Assembly (NCBI RefSeq): GCF_015352985.1
Contig: NZ_JACYXF010000002.1
Coordinates: 372,001 to 436,000, forward strand
Source: Noviherbaspirillum malthae
Lineage (GTDB): Bacteria; Pseudomonadota; Gammaproteobacteria; Burkholderiales; Burkholderiaceae_D
Direction: 5' to 3'
Length of the DNA stretch: 64,000 bases
The position numbers and the translations under genes are program-made. Each line of letters begins with the position of its first letter. Position 1 is the stretch's first letter. Below the pieces are notes generated by a model. The model was not told the origin of the DNA. It did no database searches and saw nothing but the letters and a program-made list of their open reading frames with translations. Shown here piece by piece: positions 35,682-43,978 of the stretch.

Positions 35682-36218
35682 ATGCTTCGCATGTTCATGC
35701 AGCGCATCAGCGATATGCGCACGATCAAAAGCCTGTGTCTCGGCGCGGAAAAGCATGCAAATGCGGATGGCCAGCAGGCGCCGGGACTGGAACATTTCGT
35801 TCTCGCCGCCCTGGACCTGCCCGACGGCACGGCCCGCAAGGCATTCGAACGCATCGGGGCGAACCCGGATGCCTTCCGCCAGGCGATTGCCGACCAATAC
35901 GAGAAGGCGCTCAAAGGCATCGGCATCGATGCGCCGCAGCCGCCCTCAATGCAGCACGGAGCAGACGGCATATCGCCCGGCAAAGGACTCTACCAGAGCA
36001 GGCCTCAGGTGCAGGCATTCATGCAGCAGCTGGCGAACCGGAAGAAGACGGACGCCGGCGTGCCGTTGCTCGGGGCGCATGTGATCGAGGTGATTGCGGC
36101 CTTTGAGCACGGCGTGGCGTCCCGTACTCTTGCTTTGTTGGGAATCGACAGGCAGAGGCTGATAGAGGCGGCGCAAATGGAGGCAGGAGAAATGCGTGGA
36201 GATGCGCTTGCTGGCTAG
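35682..36218 (+). CDS. Clp N-terminal (ClpC/ClpA adaptor-binding) domain protein without ATPase
   Basis: The 178-aa protein contains two Clp-N-like repeats: about 15-80, with G-L-E-H-F-V-L-A-A-L as the hallmark E-H-x-L-x-A-L, and about 108-170, with V-P-L-L-G-A-H-V-I-E-V-I-A. In ClpA/ClpC this domain binds adaptors and substrates. No AAA+ module follows, so the protein cannot be an unfoldase itself and may be an adaptor, sensor or decoy. The stop codon of the HTH gene forms part of TAGGAG, the ribosome-binding site for this ATG, so the two are translated from one message. Confidence 0.75.
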   Translation: MLRMFMQRISDMRTIKSLCLGAEKHANADGQQAPGLEHFVLAALDLPDGTARKAFERIGANPDAFRQAIADQYEKALKGIGIDAPQPPSMQHGADGISPGKGLYQSRPQVQAFMQQLANRKKTDAGVPLLGAHVIEVIAAFEHGVASRTLALLGIDRQRLIEAAQMEAGEMRGDALAG

Positions 36219-36543
36219 AGCGCTTTCGGCTTGACTGTACTGTCGATCCCGGGCGCTTTGCCGGCAGCACTGCGCTGTGTGAGGCCGCCGAGTCCTCCTT
36301 CCCATGGCCCGGGGGCGCCGCCCCCGCCGTGTCGCGTCACCACGCCTTCGTCCGCGGACCGGCCTGCAGGCAAGTCAAGCCGGAAGCGCTCTCATTCGGG
36401 GTTCAAGGACACGCTTGCATACGCTTGCATGGACTTGCATGGACTTGCATGGTCCTGCAGGCAAGCGTGGAGGTGAGTTCGGCATTGTTTCACATTGATG
36501 CGCCCTGCCCTGCAGCGCAGTCCTGTATCGCGCCTGACTTGAC
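36219..36543. repeat. Gap between convergent genes with a 4 x 10-bp tandem repeat
   Basis: Between the Clp-N protein and the deacetylase gene, four 10-bp units ending in CTTGCAT (acg/acg/gga/gga + CTTGCAT) run without interruption over 36411-36450, followed by related GGTCCTGCAG. The 10-bp period matches one DNA turn. No terminator with a U-run and no gene is visible. Confidence 0.6.
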
Positions 36544-37314
36544 CTACGCGGACTCCGCGACCGGCGTGCGGGCGTCGGGCACCCACAATGAACGTATCGC
36601 GAGTTCTTCGTTGCTGAGACGGTCTTGCGCCGTTACATGCCGCGCCACATGTCCGAAGAATTCATCGAGCTGCTTCCAGGCATTCAGCTCATCGAACTGT
36701 TTCGAATGCCCCCACAGATGGAATACGCCACGGGTGCGTACCGCGTAATCGAACATCGCATAGAGACGCTTGATCCAGTCGCCATGCTGGAGCGCCAGCT
36801 GCAGGCCGGCTGTGCGATCGAGCCAGTTGCCCGAACCCGCGAAATTGCGGATGTAGACAGAACGGTCGTGCGGATAAAACTGGAGCGTCGTCGGCATTTC
36901 GAACGGACGGTTGCCGGCGCCGAAGCACAGGTTCATCGTGGTGCGGGCATAGGTGAACCGGCACGCATGCACGAGCTCGACGTCACGACGCTTATAACGG
37001 CCGCCCGGGTAGCAGAAGCCGTTGACCGGACGTCCAAGCACGTCTTCCAGATATTTCTTGCCGTCCATGATCTGGTGATAGGCATGCCAGATATCGACTT
37101 TTTTCAGATAGCGATGGTCCATCGTGTGCGAACCGATCTCGAACCGCCGGCCCAATTCCCGGATCTCTTCGTCCGGCAATACCGCGTCGCCTTCGCAATT
37201 ACGGATTGGCACGAAAAATGTGCCGCTCAAACCATGTTTGCTGAGCAGTTCCGCTGTCTTCAGATCGGACGGATGGCCGTCATCGATTGAACAGGTAAAC
37301 ATAGGGCCCATCAT
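36544..37314 (-). CDS. Polysaccharide deacetylase family protein (NodB/CE4 fold)
   Basis: CE4 enzymes remove N- or O-acetyl groups from polysaccharides using a divalent metal. The 256-aa protein has the motif 1 Asp pair in C-S-I-D-D-G-H-P, motif 2 as S-H-T-M-D-H (the two metal histidines), motif 3 as C-Y-P-G-G-R, and a late F-H-L-W-G-H-S that may be motif 5. No signal peptide is evident, suggesting a cytoplasmic location, as in some lipid-linked sugar deacetylases. ATG 37314 follows GGAG by 4 bases; the next ATG (37311) is also possible. It is the last gene of this minus-strand run. Confidence 0.88.
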   Translation of the reverse strand: MMGPMFTCSIDDGHPSDLKTAELLSKHGLSGTFFVPIRNCEGDAVLPDEEIRELGRRFEIGSHTMDHRYLKKVDIWHAYHQIMDGKKYLEDVLGRPVNGFCYPGGRYKRRDVELVHACRFTYARTTMNLCFGAGNRPFEMPTTLQFYPHDRSVYIRNFAGSGNWLDRTAGLQLALQHGDWIKRLYAMFDYAVRTRGVFHLWGHSKQFDELNAWKQLDEFFGHVARHVTAQDRLSNEELAIRSLWVPDARTPVAESA

Positions 37315-37455
37315 TGACTCCACTCGTTTTTACTTTTGCTTACGGCCACTTTCGCATCCATCTGGCATCCGCCTTTGCGCAGTGTACCGAAAGCTCCTCC
37401 CCGCAGACTCGCCGGAACCATGATACCGCCGCTGCCGTGAGTCTGTCTCTATTGT

Positions 37456-38586
37456 TCACGAACTGACAGCCCGGCTTTCTCTGGGTGATGCTCCGGACGA
37501 TAATGCATGACGGCAGGCATCCACGACGCCAATTGCCGCATTGTCGAAGCTGTACTCTCTTACAAGCGAAAGACTACGACGCGAGAATCTTTCCCACAGT
37601 TCCTTGTCCGCCAGCAGTTTTGCCGCCTTCTCTGCCCAAACTTCAACGTCAAGATCAAGCACATAGCCGTTCTCTCCGTCCTGTACCAGTTCTCCGGCGA
37701 CACCGGCGTACGGCGTCACGATGACCGGCAGACCGGAAGCACAGGCTTCATTCGCGACCACGCCCCATACATCCGCGTGCGTCGGAAACAGGAACAGGCG
37801 CGCCGAACGATAGAGTCCGGGCAATTCGCCCTGCTTGGCGAAGCCGTGGAAGTGCGCATGCACCAGAGCCTGCTTGCCTTGCGCCGCCGCCTTCAGGCGC
37901 GCTTCTTCGCTGCCGGATCCCACGAACAGGATGCTTGCCCGGCGACCGATACGGCGTGCCAGGGCTTCCGCAACTTCGAGAGCGAAAACCGGTCCTTTTT
38001 CGGGCACCATGCGTCCGCAGAAAACCAGATCGTATTTTTCCCCATCGTACTCAGGCGTACGCTGGTATGCATCGTTGTCGATGCAAAGATAGGACTTGAA
38101 GCACTGTTCCGGCGCCACGCCATAGCTCTCGAAGAGACGCTGGCCGCCCATGCTGGCGGAAAGGAAGGCCTTCGATTTCCGATACACGATGCGGCGTATC
38201 GCCTTGTGCACCTTGCTCAAGCCCAGCTCGGACTCGTAGGTACCATCGGTGAGCGGCACATGAGGTATGCCTTTGAACAAGGCATAGGCGAAGCCATAGA
38301 GCTGAGTCGGGTTGAGTCCGTCGGACACGATGACATCCGGTCCGAAGCGCTTCAAGGCCAGAACGACATCCGGATTATTGTGGATGTAACGCCCCTTGAC
38401 CGTCGTAATGCGTTCCTTGAGGAAGCAATGGTCGAACTCGAAGGCTGGCAGGTCCCAATGCCTGTTCGGCTCTCGACGGGCACAGAAAATGACTTGTAGC
38501 GTAATGCCCGGGATGCGTGCGATACGGTTGAAAACCGGAATCCGATACGGAGGCGGTTCGTTGGTGATAAGTGCGAGTTTTGTCAT
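37456..38586 (-). CDS. Glycosyltransferase family 4 (paralogue of the one at 29542)
   Basis: A 376-aa GT-B enzyme starting MTKLALITNEPPPYRIPVFN. It shares the N-x-P-P-P-(F/Y)-R-I-P and R-E-P-N-R-x-W blocks, the C-x-D-N-D-A-Y segment, F-C-G-R-M-V-P-E-K-G-P, and D-V-W-G-V-V-A-N-E-A-C-A-S-G-L-P-V-I with the plus-strand GT4, and lacks that protein's 25-residue N-terminal extension. Its position beside deacetylase and acyltransferase genes suggests that it adds a side sugar that is then modified. Confidence 0.88.
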   Translation of the reverse strand: MTKLALITNEPPPYRIPVFNRIARIPGITLQVIFCARREPNRHWDLPAFEFDHCFLKERITTVKGRYIHNNPDVVLALKRFGPDVIVSDGLNPTQLYGFAYALFKGIPHVPLTDGTYESELGLSKVHKAIRRIVYRKSKAFLSASMGGQRLFESYGVAPEQCFKSYLCIDNDAYQRTPEYDGEKYDLVFCGRMVPEKGPVFALEVAEALARRIGRRASILFVGSGSEEARLKAAAQGKQALVHAHFHGFAKQGELPGLYRSARLFLFPTHADVWGVVANEACASGLPVIVTPYAGVAGELVQDGENGYVLDLDVEVWAEKAAKLLADKELWERFSRRSLSLVREYSFDNAAIGVVDACRHALSSGASPRESRAVSS

Positions 38587-38980
38587 GGGCTAATGGTAGT
38601 GTTTGTGCCATTGCGGCAAATGACGTAAATCATGAAATCAGGCAAAACCCGAAGTGATTTTGACGCGCGGCATCTTTTGCCGGTCGGACTGTATTGCATG
38701 TAGTCGATACATAAAGGAAGGTAGTTCAAAACATTGCCAGCACGTGGCAACCAGGCGAAATTTTGCCAGCTGCGGCGTGGCAATTTTTGACGCCGACCGT
38801 GGCTTCGGGCAGGGCTGTGACAAATGCGATTACGAACCGGTTTGGCGTCCTTCACCATCAACCAGTTCGGCAATATCATGCCGGCCGCGTTTATCCTTAC
38901 AAGCAGCCGGCCCCCGCTGAATTCGCGGGCGGCATTTGCGGTTTTCATGCAACTTCAATGCAAACCGCGTGCACAGACAT
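38587..38980 (-). other. 394-bp gap between GT4 and GNAT genes
   Basis: Both flanking genes run on the minus strand. The gap is richer in A/T than its surroundings and contains GGCGAAATTTTGCC, a near-palindrome, near 38752-38768. Short open frames have no support. It probably carries the promoter of the GT4-deacetylase pair, but I cannot place one. Confidence 0.3.
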
Positions 38981-40075
38981 TCAGGTCGCGGTTCTGCCGT
39001 GAACGAAACTTTCCGCAGCCCTCTTCATTTCCCGTACGCGCTTGATCAGTTGTCGCACGTGCTGCGCAAGCCTGGTTTCGCCATACTTGACCCAGACCTT
39101 GGTCTGGCGCAGATAGCCATCCTTGGCTTGAGTCCAAGCTATCCCCGGATGCAGTATCTGCCTCAGCCGCGAGCGGTAGATCGTCACATTGTCCAGATCG
39201 CGCTGGACGGCGCCGAGGGTGAACTTGTAATCGTAGCGCCCCCACAGGAAATGGAATTCCTTTCCGGCGCGACTGATGCACTCGCAGACGGTTTGATAGC
39301 AGCACAGGAAACCGACCCAGTAATCATCGTAGCGAGGATCATGCGCCAGCACGTTCAAAAAGTAGTTTTGCCCTGCGCGGAAGCTCAGCGCGCCGGCGGC
39401 GATGCGCCCGTCTATCCTTGCGATCCCCACCAGGCCGCACGCCTTGGCCAGGGCAATGATGCGCTTCGTTTCACTCTCATCGATGACAGACTCGATATTC
39501 TTACCCGCCATTCTCTGGCGGTTGAATTCGATCATGGCGCGCAGGTCTTCTTCCCTGATATCGCCCGCTTCATACACCTGGAACTCAAACGACGGAAATG
39601 TCTTCTTCAACCTGTCCGTATAGCGCTTGATGTTGCGGCGTGTGTTCTTGCCGAGACTGGCGAGGTAGGTTTCCGCACTTTCCGGCAGCTGCAGCGTGAT
39701 GTCTTCCAGATGATTGAAGCGCTGATGCGGAAACGAAAGCCGTTTCAGATCGGTCTCGATTGCCTTGAATGAAATGGCATCCACATCGTCATATTTCGAG
39801 AAAATGAAATTGGAAAAGCGCCGCATTTCCTCTTCCGGCAGGCGGATGCCTTCATTGAGCACCTGCACCTTGCGCTGCTGTTTCTTGAATAGCAGCAGGG
39901 TTCTGATTTCGCCGTTTTCATTTACGACGTAGGTACTGGTCGTTCCGGCTACCCAGCCATACACCCGGAACTCCAGAAGCGAAGAAAAGATGTTTCCATA
40001 TAAGCGTTCCATCGCCGATTCAACGAAAGACGGAACCTCGTTCTCATAGCAAGCAACACTGAGTTCATTGAACAT
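38981..40075 (-). CDS. GNAT-fold acyltransferase (FemAB/CelD-like, Acetyltransf_6)
   Basis: The 364-aa protein fits the double-GNAT proteins found in exopolysaccharide and cellulose clusters. The second half carries the segment V-G-I-A-R-I-D-G-R-I-A-A-G-A-L-S-F-R (about 232-249), the usual acetyl-CoA-facing strand, then Y-F-L-N-V-L-A-H-D-P-R-Y-D, and the C-terminal W-G-R-Y-D-Y-K block. No membrane helix or signal peptide is seen. It may acylate an amino sugar, perhaps one freed by the neighbouring deacetylase; the pairing is an inference from position. Confidence 0.75.
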   Translation of the reverse strand: MFNELSVACYENEVPSFVESAMERLYGNIFSSLLEFRVYGWVAGTTSTYVVNENGEIRTLLLFKKQQRKVQVLNEGIRLPEEEMRRFSNFIFSKYDDVDAISFKAIETDLKRLSFPHQRFNHLEDITLQLPESAETYLASLGKNTRRNIKRYTDRLKKTFPSFEFQVYEAGDIREEDLRAMIEFNRQRMAGKNIESVIDESETKRIIALAKACGLVGIARIDGRIAAGALSFRAGQNYFLNVLAHDPRYDDYWVGFLCCYQTVCECISRAGKEFHFLWGRYDYKFTLGAVQRDLDNVTIYRSRLRQILHPGIAWTQAKDGYLRQTKVWVKYGETRLAQHVRQLIKRVREMKRAAESFVHGRTAT

Positions 40076-40709
40076 TATTTTTTACCTGACAGCCTAATTG
40101 AACAAGATGAATCGCAAGCCGCGCCGCGGTTAGATGCCATCCGCCGTTTCCCCGCCATGCTCCCTGTTGCCGATCGCGGAAAAAATTGGCTGGCATCGGA
40201 GCGGAACTACGAATCTCTTCTCACTCTTATCTCGCCGTTGAATGCAACCGCATACCGAAAATTTTCATGCATATGCGCCTGTCTCCTGTAGATGAGTTAT
40301 TTTGGTCCCGTTGATCTGGCTTCCATGCGTGCCGTATGGAGCAAGAGTCAGACCATGTTCAAGTTGCGAATCACTCTCTCTCGCATCCCTCTTTGTACCG
40401 ATACGATGAATGGCGCCAATGCAATGCCTGCAGCCGTTACATTGGGCCTTTCCTCACTCGTTCGACACGCCAGAGATGCGTAGTATTCCCCTTCATGGCG
40501 GTTCTCATTTGAGTAAGCCCAAGCTTACTCAACCTCTTCAGTGATTACCGGTAATAGACTGTTGCGCAAGGCAGTTTCGACGGGATCAGCGCTATCTTGC
40601 TTACGTTCCGCATCGAGTGAATCGCTAGCATTCCGACACTCGCAGCATGCGGCAGGCCCAGCTGTCGTATTTGTGCCGACATCTTGCGCGCATGGGCAAG
40701 GGCACAGGC
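40076..40709. other. Long gap with palindromes upstream of the GNAT gene
   Basis: No gene is supported in this stretch. It holds a perfect 24-bp inverted repeat TTGAGTAAGC-CCAA-GCTTACTCAA (40509-40532) and, 11 bases later, the 12-bp palindrome ATTACCGGTAAT (40544-40555). They lie about 440 bp upstream of the GNAT start and 165 bp past the GH16 terminator. They could be regulator sites for the GNAT-GT4-deacetylase run. Confidence 0.4.
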
Positions 40710-40736
40710 AAAAAAAGGCCGGCTATTCAGCCGGCC
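40710..40736 (-). terminator. Intrinsic terminator for GH16 gene 1
   Basis: AGCCGGCC/GGCCGGCT forms a perfect 8-bp stem with a 4-base loop (40717-40736), followed on the minus strand by seven T's (40710-40716). It is 160 bp past the GH16 stop. Confidence 0.88.
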
Positions 40737-40897
40737 CAATGAGATAAAGAATGAATGACGGTCACGAATGATGTACTCTCAGGGAGCACATCCCCTTTCT
40801 CCGCTTTCAGTTGTGTCGAGCAACGAGCGCATGAAAGGGATGGAAGCGAACAGCACGATCTTGCATCGCCGCTCGCCAGTCACTCATTGCATGCGCA

Positions 40898-42019
40898 TTA
40901 CTTGAACTGCCAGGCACGCACGTAGTTGACTTCGAAGGAGTTCGACTTGCCCTGCGGCGTGCTGTTGTCCGCCGAGCCCGAGGCGCTGCCGTACCACAGG
41001 TCCAGAATCATGTACATGCGGTTGCTCATGCTCGCATTGACGCTATACATCTCCTTGCCGTCAAAGTAGAACGTGATCTTGTTCGGTTCCCACTTCACTG
41101 CATACTTGTGGAAGCCGGCCGACAGATCGCCCAGGTTCTGGAACGTCTTGGAACCTGCGTGAGGACCGCCTTCGATACCGTTGGGCCAGACGGTCGATGC
41201 AAATGCCGTCGGACGCAAAGCGGAATCGGACCAGCCGCTGTTGGGACCGCCGCCGGCATAGGCTTCCAGAATGTCGATTTCCGGACGATACGGGTGGGCG
41301 CCGGCTTCGTGGTTGAACAGCCAGAACGCTGGCCAGGTGCCTTTGCCATAAGGCAGCTTGGCTTCCATCTCGAAGTAGCCGTAGGTCTGGTAATACTTGC
41401 CGTCGGTGTCGATGGTGCGGTTGAAGAAGTTGCCCGAAGCGTCGCGCTGCGGCCAGATCTTGAGCTTGCCGTCCTCGACGGTGTAGTTCTTGGTGGCGTT
41501 GGAGGACTCGTACCAGATGTGGTCGTTCCAGACGCTGGTGTTATAGGAGTTGAACTCTTCGGAGAAGGTCAGCGTATAGGCAGTCGACGATTGGCCGTAA
41601 GGCATGACGGCTGCAGGCGCCGGAGCAGGCGTGGGTGCCGGGGCAGGCGTCGGTGCGGGTGTCGGAGCAGGCGCCGGTGCGGGTGCCGGAGCAGGCGTGG
41701 ATGTTGCGGGGGAATTCTCGCTGACCGGGCTCGGTGCTGTCTCGTTCGTGGTGCCTGCATCGACCGGATTGGCGGATGGCTGAGTTCCTGTTGCGGCGTC
41801 GACGGCTGCGGTTTCAGCCGGCTGTACAGTGACGCTTGATGTGCTGCTTGCAGAGGTGTCCGCTGCAGCGACAATTTGTGCCTGTTCTGCGGTGACGGTA
41901 GTCTGTGCTGCCGTGGTCGATTCAGCGGAGCCTCCGCCGCCGCAAGCTGCCAGCAGAACAGCGGCACATGCGGATGCGAGCGAAGAGATCGAGAGGCGGT
42001 AAGAGTTCGTATTTTTCAT
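40898..42019 (-). CDS. GH16 beta-glucanase-type lipoprotein, copy 1
   Basis: GH16 enzymes cut beta-1,3 or beta-1,3-1,4 glucans and related polymers; in exopolysaccharide loci (ExoK/ExsH type) they shorten the product. The 373-aa protein has a lipoprotein signal ending L-L-A-A-C-G-G-G-G (Cys26), a Ser/Thr/Ala linker with Pro-Ala repeats (about 108-136) and a GH16 domain (about 138-373) with E-I-D-I-L-E (Glu247 nucleophile, Glu252 acid/base). The domain is almost identical to copies 2 and 3. It has an ECF-like promoter upstream and its own terminator, so it is probably transcribed alone. Confidence 0.93.
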   Translation of the reverse strand: MKNTNSYRLSISSLASACAAVLLAACGGGGSAESTTAAQTTVTAEQAQIVAAADTSASSTSSVTVQPAETAAVDAATGTQPSANPVDAGTTNETAPSPVSENSPATSTPAPAPAPAPAPTPAPTPAPAPTPAPAPAAVMPYGQSSTAYTLTFSEEFNSYNTSVWNDHIWYESSNATKNYTVEDGKLKIWPQRDASGNFFNRTIDTDGKYYQTYGYFEMEAKLPYGKGTWPAFWLFNHEAGAHPYRPEIDILEAYAGGGPNSGWSDSALRPTAFASTVWPNGIEGGPHAGSKTFQNLGDLSAGFHKYAVKWEPNKITFYFDGKEMYSVNASMSNRMYMILDLWYGSASGSADNSTPQGKSNSFEVNYVRAWQFK

Positions 42020-42076
42020 GGTAAGTCCCCACAGTTCGTTTGAAGGCGTGCGCTTATTCCAAGCGGCAACGTTTCA

Positions 42077-42105
42077 TCAGAGCATTGCTTACCGGAATTG
42101 GTTCC
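42077..42105 (-). promoter_or_regulatory. ECF-sigma-like promoter of GH16 copy 1
   Basis: On the minus strand GGAAC (42101-42105) and TCTGA (42077-42081) are separated by 19 bases and lie 57 bases before the ATG. The same pair with the same spacing precedes copies 2 and 3. Confidence 0.6.
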
Positions 42106-42477
42106 TGGAAATTGTCAAGAAACTGCATTTATTTTTGCCCAAAGGAAGCTTTTTTGTAGTTAACACACAACAATTTATGGGTTCTTGGCTTACGTTACTT
42201 TTGCTTCTAGCCTTTTGGCCAACCTTGATTTCATGATTAACAAACCTTCGAAGCTTTAATAAAGAAGCTTCCTTAAGTCCGAGCGAAGAAGGCAGGGGCA
42301 GAAATGTCCGTCAGGTGTTTGTTCAAGGTGGCGCCAAGCGATTGTGCAGGCTTGGAGAGATTGGTGTGCGAGAGCCAGCAGGAATAGCCGCAAGCAATCT
42401 TCAGCACGAGGCAGTTGAAGGGCTGTACCGCAACGGATCTGCGATAAATGAAAATTGAAATTAAGCTTCACCAGATT
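42106..42477. other. Gap upstream of GH16 copy 1
   Basis: This AT-rich stretch has no supportable gene. It contains GAAGCTT (42250-42256) and AAGCTTC (42265-42271) as an 8-base-spaced inverted repeat, and long T/A runs near 42120-42180. Confidence 0.35.
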
Positions 42478-42510
42478 AAAAAAAGGCCGGCGATCCGATA
42501 TCGCCAGCCT
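42478..42510 (-). terminator. Intrinsic terminator for GH16 copy 2
   Basis: A 10-bp stem with one mismatch (42485-42494 with 42500-42509) is followed on the minus strand by seven T's (42478-42484), 86 bases past the GH16 stop. Confidence 0.85.
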
Positions 42511-42595
42511 TAAAAACGCGAGCAACCAAGCCGCGTCACATGCTACTTTTGAATGCGCTGCCTGCAGCGCAGGTATTCCACTTGTGTTTTCTCGA

Positions 42596-43573
42596 TTACT
42601 TGAACTGCCAGGCACGCACGTAGTTGACTTCGTACGAATTTCCCTTGCCTTGCGGAGTCGAGTCGTCCGGCGAGCCCGAGGCGCTGCCGTACCATAGGTC
42701 CAGAATCATGTACATGCGGTTGCTCATGCTCGCATTGACGCTGTACATCTCCTTGCCGTCAAAGTAGAACGTGATCTTGTTCGGTTCCCACTTCACGCCG
42801 TACTTGTGGAAGCCGGCTGACAGATCGCCCAGATTCTGGAACGTCTTGGAACCTGCGTGAGGACCGCCTTCGATACCGTTGGGCCAGACGGTCGATGCAA
42901 ATGCGGTCGGGCGCAGCGCAGAATCGGACCAGCCGCTGTTGGGACCGCCGCCGGCATAGGCTTCCAGAATGTCGATTTCCGGACGATACGGGTGGGCGCC
43001 GGCTTCGTGGTTGAACAGCCAGAACGCTGGCCAGGTGCCTTTACCGTAAGGCAGCTTGGCTTCCATCTCGAAGTAGCCGTAGGTCTGGTAATACTTGCCG
43101 TCGGTGTCGATGGTGCGGTTGAAGAAGTTGCCCGAGGCATCGCGCTGCGGCCAGATCTTGAGCTTGCCGTCTTCGACGGTGTAGTTCTTGGTGGCGTTGG
43201 AGGACTCGTACCAGATGTGATCATTCCAGAGGTTGCTGTTATACGAGTCGAACTCGTCGGAGAAACTCAGCGTATAAAGATTCGCGTCTTGACCATAAGG
43301 AGTCGGCGCTTCAGCTTTTGCCGGTTGAGTAACCTCGGGAATGGAAGCAGAAGGTGTTGCTGCAGGCGCTGCTGCTTCTACAGTCGCTTGTGTTGTTTCA
43401 GTTGTCGCGGATGTAGCCACTCCGGACTGTACTTGTGCATTCGCAGACAGAGTTGTTGTCTCTGTTGCAGGCGCATCGGCTCCGCCACCGCCGCCGCATG
43501 CTGCCAAAAGAACCGTTGTGCAAGCGCAACACAGTGTGGAAATTGTCAGGCGATGCAGAGAAGATTTAAACAT
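42596..43573 (-). CDS. GH16 beta-glucanase-type lipoprotein, copy 2
   Basis: The 325-aa protein has a signal ending L-L-A-A-C-G-G-G-G-G (Cys26), a shorter Ala/Thr-rich linker without a Pro-Ala array (about 30-90), and the GH16 domain with E-I-D-I-L-E at about residue 199. The C-terminal 15 codons and the first part of the domain differ from copies 1 and 3, while the middle is nearly identical to copy 3. ATG 43573 follows AAGGA by 6 bases; the frame is open further upstream but without a signal sequence. It carries the same ECF-like promoter and its own terminator. Confidence 0.93.
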   Translation of the reverse strand: MFKSSLHRLTISTLCCACTTVLLAACGGGGGADAPATETTTLSANAQVQSGVATSATTETTQATVEAAAPAATPSASIPEVTQPAKAEAPTPYGQDANLYTLSFSDEFDSYNSNLWNDHIWYESSNATKNYTVEDGKLKIWPQRDASGNFFNRTIDTDGKYYQTYGYFEMEAKLPYGKGTWPAFWLFNHEAGAHPYRPEIDILEAYAGGGPNSGWSDSALRPTAFASTVWPNGIEGGPHAGSKTFQNLGDLSAGFHKYGVKWEPNKITFYFDGKEMYSVNASMSNRMYMILDLWYGSASGSPDDSTPQGKGNSYEVNYVRAWQFK

Positions 43574-43631
43574 TGTCATTCCTTTTGCGTTTAATTGATG
43601 GTAGCCAATGATGCTCATCAGCAAGTACGTG

Positions 43632-43660
43632 TCAGAGCGTTTCCCAAAGAAAATGGTTCC
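43632..43660 (-). promoter_or_regulatory. ECF-sigma-like promoter of GH16 copy 2
   Basis: GGAAC (43656-43660) and TCTGA (43632-43636) on the minus strand are 19 bases apart, 58 bases before the ATG. The bases between are not conserved with copies 1 and 3 apart from the edges. Confidence 0.6.
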
Positions 43661-43868
43661 GGCAATCATCAATTTTTCGGGATTTTTTTCTTAAAAATGA
43701 GCAATGTTTTATTCTTTCCGTTAGCAATATGTTTCGTTCTGCTGCATAGATGAAAACAAAACTTGGAAATTTAAAAAATTAATTGCGAAACAGACCTCTT
43801 TACTTGTTGCCTGGAATGAACCAAACGCAAATATGGATGCGTTCCAAGCGTATGGACTTGCCAAATAA

Positions 43869-43897
43869 AAAAGACCGGGTCGATGACCCGGTCTTTT
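43869..43897. terminator. Intrinsic terminator for GH16 copy 3
   Basis: AAAAGACCGGGTC (43869-43881) pairs perfectly with GACCCGGTCTTTT (43885-43897) around a 3-base loop, 80 bases past the GH16 stop; it has a T-run in both directions. Confidence 0.88.
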
Positions 43898-43978
43898 CAT
43901 CAATGGCGAGTTGTCAGCCGACTAATCCAGTAATTAAACAGCCTCAACTGGATGGTTTGCCATCATCACCAACCAGCA

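Noticed and set aside
40292-40483. 63-codon plus-strand ORF in the gap upstream of the GNAT gene
   Set aside because: No ribosome-binding site and no family resemblance; composition as expected for noncoding DNA.
42077-42105. Sigma-54 promoter upstream of GH16 genes
   Set aside because: The TGGCAC-N5-TTGCA spacing is not present; the shared bases fit GGAAC/TCTGA of ECF type instead.
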